From Streptomyces sp. NBC_00440 (lineage in GTDB: Bacteria > Actinomycetota > Actinomycetes > Streptomycetales > Streptomycetaceae), in assembly GCF_036014215.1 (NCBI RefSeq), contig NZ_CP107921.1, positions 6,083,501-6,147,500 on the forward strand: a DNA stretch of 64,000 nt, read 5' to 3'. Shown piece after piece: positions 27,432 through 35,202 of this stretch (position 1 is its first letter; each line of letters opens with the position of its first letter). The notes below the pieces were generated by a model, which saw only the letters and a program-made list of their open reading frames with translations, made no database searches and was not told the DNA's origin. Made by a program: the position numbers and the translations under genes.

Positions 27432-27459
27432 GCCCTGCCCGCTCTCCCGCGGGCAGGGC
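27432..27459 (+). terminator. Terminator hairpin of the TPP riboswitch
   Basis: GCCCTGCCCGC (27432-27442) pairs perfectly with GCGGGCAGGGC (27449-27459) around a 6-nt loop, followed by a pyrimidine-rich run. It is 18 bp after the aptamer and 36 bp before thiB. Whether TPP acts by termination or by hiding the ribosome site is not decided by sequence alone. Confidence 0.75.
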
Positions 27460-27495
27460 CGCGTCTCTTCCTGGATGCCATCCCAGGAGGAATCA

Positions 27496-28620
27496 GTGAG
27501 CACCACCAAGCGAGCGCGTACGTCCGGCAGAACGCTGACCACCCGGAAGCTGACCGTCACCGCGCTGGCCGCCGCGCTGGGCGTCTCGACGCTCGCCGCC
27601 TGCGGAGGTTCCGACGACTCCGGTTCGGGCGCCGAGAACTCCAAGGTCGTGACGCTGGTCAGCCACGACTCGTTCGCCGCATCTCCCGCCGTGCTCAAGG
27701 AGTTCACGAAGGAGACCGGCTACACCGTCCACGTCCTCAAGAGCGGGGACGCCGGCGCCGCGCTCAACCAGGAGATCCTCAGCAAGGGCTCCCCCCGCGG
27801 CGACGTCTTCTTCGGCGTCGACAACACCCTGCTGTCGCGGGCGCTCGACAACAACCTCTTCACGCCGTACCGGGCGAAGGGCCTGGACCAGGTCGGTTCC
27901 GGGGTACAGCTCGACGCGGCGAAGCACCGGGTCACCCCCATCGACAGCGGCGACCTCTGCGTCAACTACGACAAGAAGTACTTCGCCGACCACAAGATCG
28001 CCCCGCCCCGCAGCTTCGACGACCTGATCAAGCCGCAGTACAAGAACCTGCTGGTCACCGAGAACGTGGCCACGTCCTCACCCGGGCTCGGCTTCATGCT
28101 CGGCACGGTCGCGAAGTACGGGAACGACGGCTGGCAGGCGTACTGGAAGAAGCTCCGGGCCAACGGTGTCAAGGTCGACGACGGCTGGGAGCAGGCGTAC
28201 AACAACGACTTCTCCGGCTCGGCTGGCGGCAAGAAGGCCAAGGGCGACCGGCCGCTCGTCGTCTCGTACGCGTCGAGCCCGCCCGCCGAGGTGCTGTACG
28301 CCAAGCCGCAGCCGAAGACCGCCCCGACCGGCGTCGCCACCTCCACCTGCTTCCGGCAGATCGAGTTCGCCGGGCTGCTGGACGGCGCGAAGAACGAGGC
28401 GGGCGGCAAGGCTCTGATCGACTTCCTGATCAGCAAGAAGTTCCAGGAGGACATGCCGCTCAACATGTTCGTGGACCCGGTGGTCAAGGGCGCGAAGGAG
28501 CCCGCGGTGTTCACGAAGTTCGGCGCGAAGGTCACCGCGCCCGAGACCGTCGCACCCGGCACGATCGCCAAGAACCGTGATCAGTGGGTCAAGTCGTGGT
28601 CCTCGATCGTCCTGAAGTAG
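27496..28620 (+). CDS. thiB: Thiamine ABC transporter substrate-binding lipoprotein
   Basis: The 374-residue protein has a lipoprotein signal peptide with lipobox LAAC (Cys36) and a type II periplasmic-binding fold of the ThiB/TbpA kind (VTLVSHDSFAASPAVLKEFT, DVFFGVDNTLLSRAL, PLVVSYASSPPAEVLY). The TPP riboswitch directly upstream and the ThiP and ThiQ homologues downstream make thiamine the likely cargo. GTG 27496 is set by AGGAGG at 27485-27490. The end overlaps the permease frame. Confidence 0.9.
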   Translation: MSTTKRARTSGRTLTTRKLTVTALAAALGVSTLAACGGSDDSGSGAENSKVVTLVSHDSFAASPAVLKEFTKETGYTVHVLKSGDAGAALNQEILSKGSPRGDVFFGVDNTLLSRALDNNLFTPYRAKGLDQVGSGVQLDAAKHRVTPIDSGDLCVNYDKKYFADHKIAPPRSFDDLIKPQYKNLLVTENVATSSPGLGFMLGTVAKYGNDGWQAYWKKLRANGVKVDDGWEQAYNNDFSGSAGGKKAKGDRPLVVSYASSPPAEVLYAKPQPKTAPTGVATSTCFRQIEFAGLLDGAKNEAGGKALIDFLISKKFQEDMPLNMFVDPVVKGAKEPAVFTKFGAKVTAPETVAPGTIAKNRDQWVKSWSSIVLK

Positions 28621-30308
28621 CACCCGCGGTGCAGGCCGGGCCGCCGCCCGCGACCGGGGCGGCCCGGCGCCGGACGGCGGTGCGGCTCGCGCTGATGGCC
28701 GTGCCCTTCGCGTTCTTCGCGGTCTTCTTCGCGTACCCGGTGACAGCCATCGTCGGCCGCGGCCTCAAGGCGGGCGGCAGCTGGCAGTTCGGGCGGATCG
28801 GCGAGGTGCTGAGCCAGCCCGACATCCTGCACGTCCTGTGGTTCACCACCTGGCAGGCGTGCGCGTCCACCGGGCTGACGCTGCTGATCGCGCTCCCGGG
28901 CGCGTATGTATTCGCCCGCTTCGACTTCCCCGGCAAGCAGTTGTTGCGCACGGTGGCGACGGTGCCCTTCGTGCTGCCCACCGTCGTCGTCGGGACGGCG
29001 TTCCTCGCCCTGCTCGGGCGCGGTGGGCTGCTCGACGAGCTGTGGGGCGTACGCCTGGACACGACCGTCTGGGCGATCCTGCTCGCGCATGTCTTCTTCA
29101 ACTACGCGGTGGTCGTACGGACCGTGGGCGGCCTCTGGTCGCAGCTCGACCCGCGCCAGGAGGAGGCCGCGCGGGTGCTCGGCGCCTCCCGGTTCGCCGC
29201 CTGGCGGCGGGTGACCCTGCCGGCGCTGACGCCTGCGGTGGCCGCTGCCTCACTGATGGTCTTCCTCTTCACCTTCACCTCCTTCGGTGTGGTGCAGATC
29301 CTCGGCGGACCCACCTTCTCCACGCTGGAGGTGGAGATCTACCGGGAGACCGCCGAACTGCTCGACCTGCCGACGGCGGCCGTGCTGACGCTGGTGCAGT
29401 TCGCCGCGGTCGGAGCGATCCTGGCGCTGCACGCCTGGACCGTGCGGCGCCGGGAGACCGCGCTGAGCCTGGTGGACCCGGCGCAGACCTCGCGCCGTCC
29501 GCGGGGCGCGGGCCAGTGGGCGCTGGTCGGCGGGGTGCTCGCGGTGATCGCCGTACTGATCCTGCTGCCCCTCGGGGTCCTGGTCGCGCGTTCGCTGGAC
29601 GGCCCCGGCGGCTACGGCTTCACGTTCTACCGGGCGCTCCAGTCGCAGGGGGCCGGCGGCGGTACGTTCCTGGTTCCGCCGGTCGACGCGATCTGGAACT
29701 CCGTGCAGTACGCCCTGGCCGCGACCGGGATCGCCCTGGTTGTCGGCGGACTCGCGGCCGCGGCGCTCACCCGGCGGGCCGGACGGCTGGTGCGCGGGTT
29801 CGACGCCCTGCTGATGCTCCCGCTCGGGGTGTCCGCGGTCACCGTCGGCTTCGGGTTCCTGATCACCCTCGACAAGCCGCCACTGGATCTGCGGTCGTCC
29901 TGGATCCTGGTGCCGCTCGCCCAGGCGCTGGTGGGCGTGCCCTTCGTCGTACGGACGATGCTGCCGGTGCTGCGCGCGGTGGACGGGCGGCTGCGGGAGG
30001 CCGCGGCGGTACTCGGCGCCTCGCCGCTGCGGGCCTGGCGCGAGGTGGACCTGCCGATGGTGCGGCGGGCGCTGCTGGTCGCCGCCGGGTTCGCGTTCGC
30101 CGTGTCACTGGGCGAGTTCGGGGCGACGGTCTTCATCGCCAGGCCCGACAACCCGACGCTCCCGGTGGCGGTGGCACGGCTGCTGGGGCGGGCCGGTGAG
30201 CTCAACTACGGGCAGGCGATGGCGCTTTCCACGATTCTGATGCTGGTGTGCGCCGTGTCGCTGCTGGTGCTCGAACGCATTCGTACCGACCGCTCTGGAG
30301 AGTTCTGA
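28584..30308 (+). CDS. thiP: Thiamine ABC transporter permease
   Basis: A fused double permease of 574 residues with about twelve membrane helices and two EAA loops: one in EEAARVLGASRFAAWRRVTL and one in REAAAVLGASPLRAWREVDL. This is the ThiP layout, where one chain supplies both membrane halves. The start is uncertain: GTG 28584 gives the longest protein and overlaps thiB by 37 bp, GTG 28596 and GTG 28629 (9 bp after thiB) are also in frame, and none has a strong ribosome site. The stop overlaps thiQ by one base. Confidence 0.88.
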   Translation: MGQVVVLDRPEVAPAVQAGPPPATGAARRRTAVRLALMAVPFAFFAVFFAYPVTAIVGRGLKAGGSWQFGRIGEVLSQPDILHVLWFTTWQACASTGLTLLIALPGAYVFARFDFPGKQLLRTVATVPFVLPTVVVGTAFLALLGRGGLLDELWGVRLDTTVWAILLAHVFFNYAVVVRTVGGLWSQLDPRQEEAARVLGASRFAAWRRVTLPALTPAVAAASLMVFLFTFTSFGVVQILGGPTFSTLEVEIYRETAELLDLPTAAVLTLVQFAAVGAILALHAWTVRRRETALSLVDPAQTSRRPRGAGQWALVGGVLAVIAVLILLPLGVLVARSLDGPGGYGFTFYRALQSQGAGGGTFLVPPVDAIWNSVQYALAATGIALVVGGLAAAALTRRAGRLVRGFDALLMLPLGVSAVTVGFGFLITLDKPPLDLRSSWILVPLAQALVGVPFVVRTMLPVLRAVDGRLREAAAVLGASPLRAWREVDLPMVRRALLVAAGFAFAVSLGEFGATVFIARPDNPTLPVAVARLLGRAGELNYGQAMALSTILMLVCAVSLLVLERIRTDRSGEF

Positions 30309-31339
30309 TGCTGCAACTGGACGGTGTGACGGTCCGCTTCGGGCAGCGGGTGGCGCTGGACGCGGTGGATCTGACGGTCGCCGAGCACGAGACGGTCTGT
30401 GTGCTCGGCCCCAGCGGAAGCGGCAAGTCGACGCTGCTGCGGGTGGTGGCGGGTCTCCAGCCCGCTTCCGCCGGGCGGGTACTGCTGGACGGGGCGGAGC
30501 AGAGCGGGGTGCCGGTGCACCGGCGCGGTGTCGGCCTGATGTTCCAGGACCACCAGCTCTTTCCGCAGCGTGACGTCGCGAGCAATGTGGCCTTCGGGTT
30601 GCGGATGCGCTCCGTACCCCGGGCCGAACAGGACCACCGGGTCGAGGAGTTGCTGAAGCTGGTCGGTCTGCCCGGCGCCGGGCGGCGGGCGGTGGGTGCG
30701 CTCTCCGGCGGGGAGCAGCAGCGCGTCGCGCTCGCCCGGGCGCTGGCCCCGCGCCCCAAACTGCTGATGCTCGACGAGCCGCTCGGCCAGCTCGACCGCA
30801 GCCTGCGCGAGCGACTCGTCGTGGAACTGCGCGGGCTTTTCGGCCGGCTGGGTACGACCGTGCTCGCCGTCACCCATGACCAGGGTGAGGCCTTCGCGCT
30901 GGCCGACCGGGTCGTGGTGATGCGGGACGGGCGGATCGCCCAGGCCGGCACCCCGCTGGAGGTCTGGCAGCGGCCGGCTTCGGAGTTCGTCGCGCGGTTC
31001 CTCGGCTTCGACAACGTGGTGGCCGCGACGGTCACCGGCCGGGCGGCCGACACCCCCTGGGGCAAGATTCCGGTGCCGGAGGGAACTCCGCAGGGGGAGG
31101 GCCGGCTGCTGGTGCGGCCCGGCGGTGTGCGGTTCGCGGCGCCGCAGGAGGGGCTGCGCTGCACGGTGGAGGCGCGCACGTTCCGGGGCAGCCACGTGGC
31201 CGTACTCCTCAGCCCGGAGCACGGACCGCAGCTGGAGGCCGAGTGTCCGCTGCTGACGGCGCCCGGCGTGGGTGAGACGGTGGGCGCGGTCTTCGAGGCG
31301 GCGGATGTGGTCCTGCTGGCCGCACAGGACCAGGACTGA
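30308..31339 (+). CDS. thiQ: Thiamine ABC transporter ATPase
   Basis: The 343-residue ATPase has Walker A GPSGSGKST (34-42), Q-loop FQDHQLFPQ, signature LSGGEQQRVALARAL and Walker B LLMLDEPLGQLD, followed by a C-terminal TOBE-like regulatory domain, so it is longer than E. coli ThiQ. It closes the riboswitch-controlled operon and is translationally coupled to the permease gene. Confidence 0.88.
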   Translation: MLQLDGVTVRFGQRVALDAVDLTVAEHETVCVLGPSGSGKSTLLRVVAGLQPASAGRVLLDGAEQSGVPVHRRGVGLMFQDHQLFPQRDVASNVAFGLRMRSVPRAEQDHRVEELLKLVGLPGAGRRAVGALSGGEQQRVALARALAPRPKLLMLDEPLGQLDRSLRERLVVELRGLFGRLGTTVLAVTHDQGEAFALADRVVVMRDGRIAQAGTPLEVWQRPASEFVARFLGFDNVVAATVTGRAADTPWGKIPVPEGTPQGEGRLLVRPGGVRFAAPQEGLRCTVEARTFRGSHVAVLLSPEHGPQLEAECPLLTAPGVGETVGAVFEAADVVLLAAQDQD

Positions 31340-31386
31340 GGGCGCGTCCGGGGCGTCTCATCCGCGGCGCTCACCGGGCCGGGTGT

Positions 31387-31434
31387 TCCGGCGGCACAGC
31401 TCCGGCGGCACAGCTCCGGCAGGACAGCTCCGGC
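31387..31434 (+). repeat. 14-bp tandem repeat after thiQ
   Basis: TCCGGCGGCACAGC occurs twice in tandem (31387-31414), then a variant TCCGGCAGGACAGC and a partial TCCGGC. It lies in the gap between thiQ and the AHSA1-like gene. Confidence 0.85.
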
Positions 31435-31477
31435 CGCCCGGGAGAACATCTGAGTGACCTCCGAAGGCGAGGACACC

Positions 31478-31501
31478 ATGGGCACTGGAAGGACACCATG
31501 A
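31478..31501 (+). other. Possible 7-codon leader frame (MGTGRTP)
   Basis: ATG 31478 opens a seven-codon frame whose TGA (31499-31501) overlaps the ATG of the next gene. Both ATGs are preceded by the same GGACACC, so the start region looks duplicated. Translation of the leader is speculative. Confidence 0.3.
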
Positions 31502-31977
31502 GCACCGAGAAGAACACCGCGGGCGGGGCGGCCGACGGCATCACCATCACCCGCGTCCTGGACGCACCGCGCGAGCAGGCATTCCGGGCCTGGACCACGC
31601 CCGAGCAGTTCGCCGCCTGGTACGGCGGTGACGCGGAGGCCCCCATCGACCGGGTCACCATGGACGTCCGCCCCGGCGGCAAATGGAGCCTGGTGCTGGT
31701 CGTGCCGGATCACGGCGAGATGCCGTTCCACGGCGTCTACCGCGAGATCGGCGCCCCCGAGCGGCTGGTCCTCACCCTGAAGGACGCGGGAGCGCCCGAG
31801 GACGTCGAGGGCGAGATCGTCACTGTCACCTTCGCCGATCTGGGCGGCCGGACCGAGATGGTCTTCCACCAGGGCGGCGGCAACCTCAGCGCGGAGCAGT
31901 ACCAGAACGCGCGAGGCGGCTGGGAGATCTTCTTCGACTCCCTCGCCCAGGTGCTGGCCGGGCCGGACAGGGGCTGA
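31498..31977 (+). CDS. SRPBCC/AHSA1-domain protein
   Basis: The 159-residue protein has the SRPBCC pattern of the AHSA1-like (activator of Hsp90 ATPase homologue) family: ITRVLDAPREQAFRAWTTPE, FAAWYG, VRPGGKWSLVL, ERLVLTL and a closing GGWEIFFDSLAQVL. These form a hydrophobic ligand cavity; ligands are mostly unknown. The gene is monocistronic or weakly linked to thiQ, 158 bp upstream, and convergent with the LOG-family gene. Confidence 0.82.
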   Translation: MSTEKNTAGGAADGITITRVLDAPREQAFRAWTTPEQFAAWYGGDAEAPIDRVTMDVRPGGKWSLVLVVPDHGEMPFHGVYREIGAPERLVLTLKDAGAPEDVEGEIVTVTFADLGGRTEMVFHQGGGNLSAEQYQNARGGWEIFFDSLAQVLAGPDRG

Positions 31978-31986
31978 ACCCCGGCG

Positions 31987-33093
31987 TCAGAAGCCCATCC
32001 GGGCCAGGGCTTCGGGCGCCTCGTCCACCGTGTCGACCAGAGCGATACGGGACTCCATCGCCCGGCCCTTCGCCAGCGCCCGGAGCAGCGGCCAGGCAGG
32101 CAGTTCCGAGGTCCAGTGGGCGCGGTCCACCAGGACCATCGGGGACGGTTCGCCGCGCGATCCGTAGTAGTTCGGGGTCGCGTTGTCGAAGATCTCCTGG
32201 ACGGTCCCGGCCGCGCCGGGCAGGAAGACGACGCCCGCGGTCGAGCGGGCCAGCAGGCCGTCCTCGCGGGTGGCGTTGGCGAAGTACTTGGCGATGTGCC
32301 CGGCGAAGGCGTTCGGCGGCTCATGGCCGTAGAACCAGGTGGGGATGCCCACCGAGTCCCCACCGTCCGGCCAGCGGCCGCGCACCTCGAAGGCCGCGCT
32401 CGCCCACTCGGAGACGGACGGGCTGAACGACGGTGTCTTGCCCAGGAGTTCGAGCGCCTCGTCCAGCATTCCGTCGCGGAAGGGCGCGGCGTACGCTCCG
32501 AGGTTGGCGGCCTCCATGGCACCGGGGCCGCCGCCGGTGGCGACGGTCAGACCGGTGCGGGCGAGCGTACGGCCCAGCCGTGCCGCCCCCGCGTACTCCG
32601 CCGTGCCGCGGGCCATGGCGTGGCCGCCCATCACGCCCACCACCCGGGCGCTGTCGAGGTGTTCGTCGAGCGCGTCCGAGATCGCGTCGTCATGGATGGA
32701 GCGCAGCATCGACGCGAATATGTCGCCGTTGTTCGCGGTCCGCCGGAACCAGGCGTACGCGCGGGCATCCGGGGTGTCCTCGTACCGGCCGTCGGACAGG
32801 CCCGCGAACAGTTCGTCCGCCGAGTACAGCAGCCCGCGGTACGGGGCGAAGGGCAGGCCGGGGACCGGCGGGAAGACGAGTGCGCCCGCCGCGCCCACCG
32901 CGGACTCGGCCTCGGGGTGCATGGGACAGCCCAGGAAGACGGCGCCCGATGTGTCCGCGGAGAGCAGCGCGTCGGTGCGGTCCGTCAGGTCGACGGCCTG
33001 GACGCGGCAGCCGCCGAGCGGGCCCCGGGCGACGGCCCGGTCGAACTCGTCCAGCGTCTCGATCTCGCGGTCACGCTCAGGTGTGGTGGGCAT
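31987..33093 (-). CDS. LOG-family protein (lysine decarboxylase-like Rossmann fold)
   Basis: The 368-residue protein contains the LOG nucleotide-binding motifs GGGPGAMEAAN and PGAAGTVQEIFD (a variant of PGGxGTxxE) and GVMGGHAM. LOG proteins release cytokinin bases from riboside monophosphates, and related proteins cleave nucleotides; despite older names they are not lysine decarboxylases. This member is much longer than LOG (about 190 residues) because of a 140-residue N-terminal region. It converges with the AHSA1-like gene, 9 bp apart. Confidence 0.8.
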   Translation of the reverse strand: MPTTPERDREIETLDEFDRAVARGPLGGCRVQAVDLTDRTDALLSADTSGAVFLGCPMHPEAESAVGAAGALVFPPVPGLPFAPYRGLLYSADELFAGLSDGRYEDTPDARAYAWFRRTANNGDIFASMLRSIHDDAISDALDEHLDSARVVGVMGGHAMARGTAEYAGAARLGRTLARTGLTVATGGGPGAMEAANLGAYAAPFRDGMLDEALELLGKTPSFSPSVSEWASAAFEVRGRWPDGGDSVGIPTWFYGHEPPNAFAGHIAKYFANATREDGLLARSTAGVVFLPGAAGTVQEIFDNATPNYYGSRGEPSPMVLVDRAHWTSELPAWPLLRALAKGRAMESRIALVDTVDEAPEALARMGF

Positions 33094-33147
33094 CCGGTCA
33101 TCGTAGGGGGGCGGCCCTGCCCCCTCTCACCGGGACAGGGTTCGCCT

Positions 33148-34245
33148 TCACCGGGACAGGGGCGTCGCGGCGAGCACCGCGACCCCCCAGGTCACCGGGG
33201 TGAACACCGCCAGCAGGACGGCAGGGCGCAGCACGGCGGCCGACCGCAGCACCCCCGCCGGGGCGCATCCGCGCAGCAGGGCAGCCGTCGTGGCCGCGCG
33301 GTCCTGCCGGGCCTCGACGGCGGCGCTGAGCAGGGTGGCGGCCGAGCAGGCCACGACGAGCGCGGCGCCCAGCAGGGTCAGCGGACCCGCGAGCCGGGTG
33401 CCCGCACCGTGCAGCGCGGAAGCGGCGACGATCCCCGAGGCCACCGCGCAGCACACGCCGAGCGGCCGGCCGATCCGGTGGGCTTCCGCCTGGAGCACCC
33501 GGCCCGCGAGGAGGCGCACCACCCCGGGCCGTACGGACTGCAGGAGCAGCCCGCACACCTGGGTCAGGGCGGGGGCCACGACGGCGAGCCCCAGCGCGGT
33601 CAGGGACCAGCCGGCCGCCAGGACCGCCGAGCTGCCACCGAAACGGCCGGACAGCTCGTGGCCCCCTGCCCGGCTGCGTCCGTACGCCTCGGCCGCCAGC
33701 CCCGCAGCGACCAGCACCACGCCCCGGGCCAGCCCCCGCGGGGCGGTGCCCTCCCGGACGGGCCTGCGGTGCCGCACGGCCCAGGCGCTGCACACGGCGG
33801 CGGCGATGGGGGCCGACGCCAGCAGGAGCAGAGCCGCCGGCATCGGGAGCGGGCCGGCCGCTCCCGGCAGCCGGGCGGCGCCGCCGTGCAGATGGAGGAA
33901 GAGCAGCAGCGCCGCCCCGCTGCCCAGAGCGCAGGTGAGCGCGGCGGACACTGCTGAGAGCACGGCGCGCCCGGCCGGGCCGAGCCCCGCGGCCGTGGCC
34001 CCGTCGCTCGGGCGGATGCTCGGATCGGTGCGGGCCACCGCCGCCGCGAGACGCACCGTCGCCGCCAGCGGGACCAGGCAGCAGAGCAGCCGCAGTCCGG
34101 CGCCGGACGGCCGCGCCGGGTGCCCCACCGCGTAATCGAGCACGCGGAGCAGCAGCAGCCCGACACCGGCCGAGGCCACCGCGACCAGCAGTCTCCGCAG
34201 CAGGACGAGCGGTCCGGAGCCGCGGGCTAGACGGAGAGCGAGCAC
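33148..34245 (-). CDS. ABC transporter membrane protein
   Basis: A 365-residue hydrophobic protein rich in Ala, Leu and Arg, with roughly eight to ten membrane segments (for example LLVAVASAGVGLLLLRVL, AALLLLASAPIAAAVCSAW and LLGAALVVACSAATLLSA). I recognise no specific family. It follows the ATPase gene with a 19-bp overlap, so it is almost certainly the membrane partner. GTG 34245 has GAGGGG upstream. The cargo is unknown. Confidence 0.72.
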   Translation of the reverse strand: MLALRLARGSGPLVLLRRLLVAVASAGVGLLLLRVLDYAVGHPARPSGAGLRLLCCLVPLAATVRLAAAVARTDPSIRPSDGATAAGLGPAGRAVLSAVSAALTCALGSGAALLLFLHLHGGAARLPGAAGPLPMPAALLLLASAPIAAAVCSAWAVRHRRPVREGTAPRGLARGVVLVAAGLAAEAYGRSRAGGHELSGRFGGSSAVLAAGWSLTALGLAVVAPALTQVCGLLLQSVRPGVVRLLAGRVLQAEAHRIGRPLGVCCAVASGIVAASALHGAGTRLAGPLTLLGAALVVACSAATLLSAAVEARQDRAATTAALLRGCAPAGVLRSAAVLRPAVLLAVFTPVTWGVAVLAATPLSR

Positions 34246-34964
34246 GCGGAGCGCCCCTCGTCACTGGTAGCGCCCATGCCGCTGAGTGATGCGGTGCGGC
34301 GGCCGTCCTTGAGCAGGACCGTGCGGTCGGCGCAGGCGGCGACCTCGGGGTCATGGGTGGCGAGCACCGCGGTGATCCCGTGCGAACGGGCCGCGGTGAC
34401 GAGCATGCGCAGCAGCTGGGTGCCCTCCGCGCCGTGCAGGACGGCCGTGGGCTCGTCGGCGAAGAGCACCGCGGGCCCTGCGGCCAGCGCGCGGGCGACG
34501 GCCACCCGCTGGCGCTGTGCCTGGAGCAGGGCGTGCGGGCGCTTGCCGGCGTACGCCCCCAGGTCGAGGCGGTCCAGCCACTGGAGGGCCGTCTGCTTCG
34601 CGGCGCGTTGCGAAGCGCCGTTCAGCAGCAGCGGCAGGGCCGTGTTCTCCCAGACCGTCAGTTCGGGTACGAGCCGGGGTTCGGGGTCGATCCAGCCGAA
34701 CCGGGTGACCCGCAGCCGCTCGCGTGCCACCCGGCCCAGGGTGTGCACGGGGCTGCTGTTGAACCACACCTCGCCCTGCTGCGGGACGAGCTGGCCCGAG
34801 AGGCAGCGCAGCAGCGTGGTCTTGCCGCTGCCGCGCGGGCCGAGCACCGCGAGGATCTCCGCGTCACGCACACCGAGCGAGACACCGGTGATCGCGGGCG
34901 AGCCGCTGTGGGAGTAGTGCGCGGAGCGCGCCCAGAGCACGTCGTTGTCCGGTGGGGTCACCAT
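34227..34964 (-). CDS. ABC transporter ATP-binding protein with degenerate signature
   Basis: The 245-residue ATPase has Walker A GPRGSGKTT (42-50) and Walker B AVLFADEPTAVL, resembling LolD/MacB-type ATPases that pair with FtsX-like permeases. The ABC signature, normally LSGGQ, reads LLQAQRQRVAVARAL, so the two glycines and the serine are missing. ATG 34964 follows GAGG; a GTG at 34973 is less likely. A functional half-site with altered hydrolysis, or a regulator, is possible. It lies divergent from no gene; the next gene upstream is the aminotransferase on the same strand behind a strong terminator. Confidence 0.8.
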   Translation of the reverse strand: MVTPPDNDVLWARSAHYSHSGSPAITGVSLGVRDAEILAVLGPRGSGKTTLLRCLSGQLVPQQGEVWFNSSPVHTLGRVARERLRVTRFGWIDPEPRLVPELTVWENTALPLLLNGASQRAAKQTALQWLDRLDLGAYAGKRPHALLQAQRQRVAVARALAAGPAVLFADEPTAVLHGAEGTQLLRMLVTAARSHGITAVLATHDPEVAACADRTVLLKDGRRTASLSGMGATSDEGRSACSLSV

Positions 34965-35078
34965 GGCGAGCACACCTCGGTTCAGATCTGATGTCGGTTC
35001 CCGCTCGGAAAAACGGCGGGAGGAGCCGATAGGTCACTGGGCACCGTAGGGACTCGGGACCGGGGTGTGCGGACAGCA

Positions 35079-35128
35079 CGCGGCCCGGCGGCACCCGTAT
35101 CCACTCGTACGGGTGCCGCCGGGCCGCG
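35079..35128 (-). terminator. Terminator of the aminotransferase gene
   Basis: A perfect 21-bp stem (35079-35099 with 35108-35128) around an 8-nt loop. It lies 75 bp downstream of the aminotransferase stop on the minus strand and isolates it from the ABC genes. Confidence 0.9.
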
Positions 35129-35202
35129 GTGTCACACGGGACTTCCGTCGGATCAGCCGGCCAGGGAGCGGGGTGATCCGGACGGAAGGGGCCGGTGCGG
35201 GG

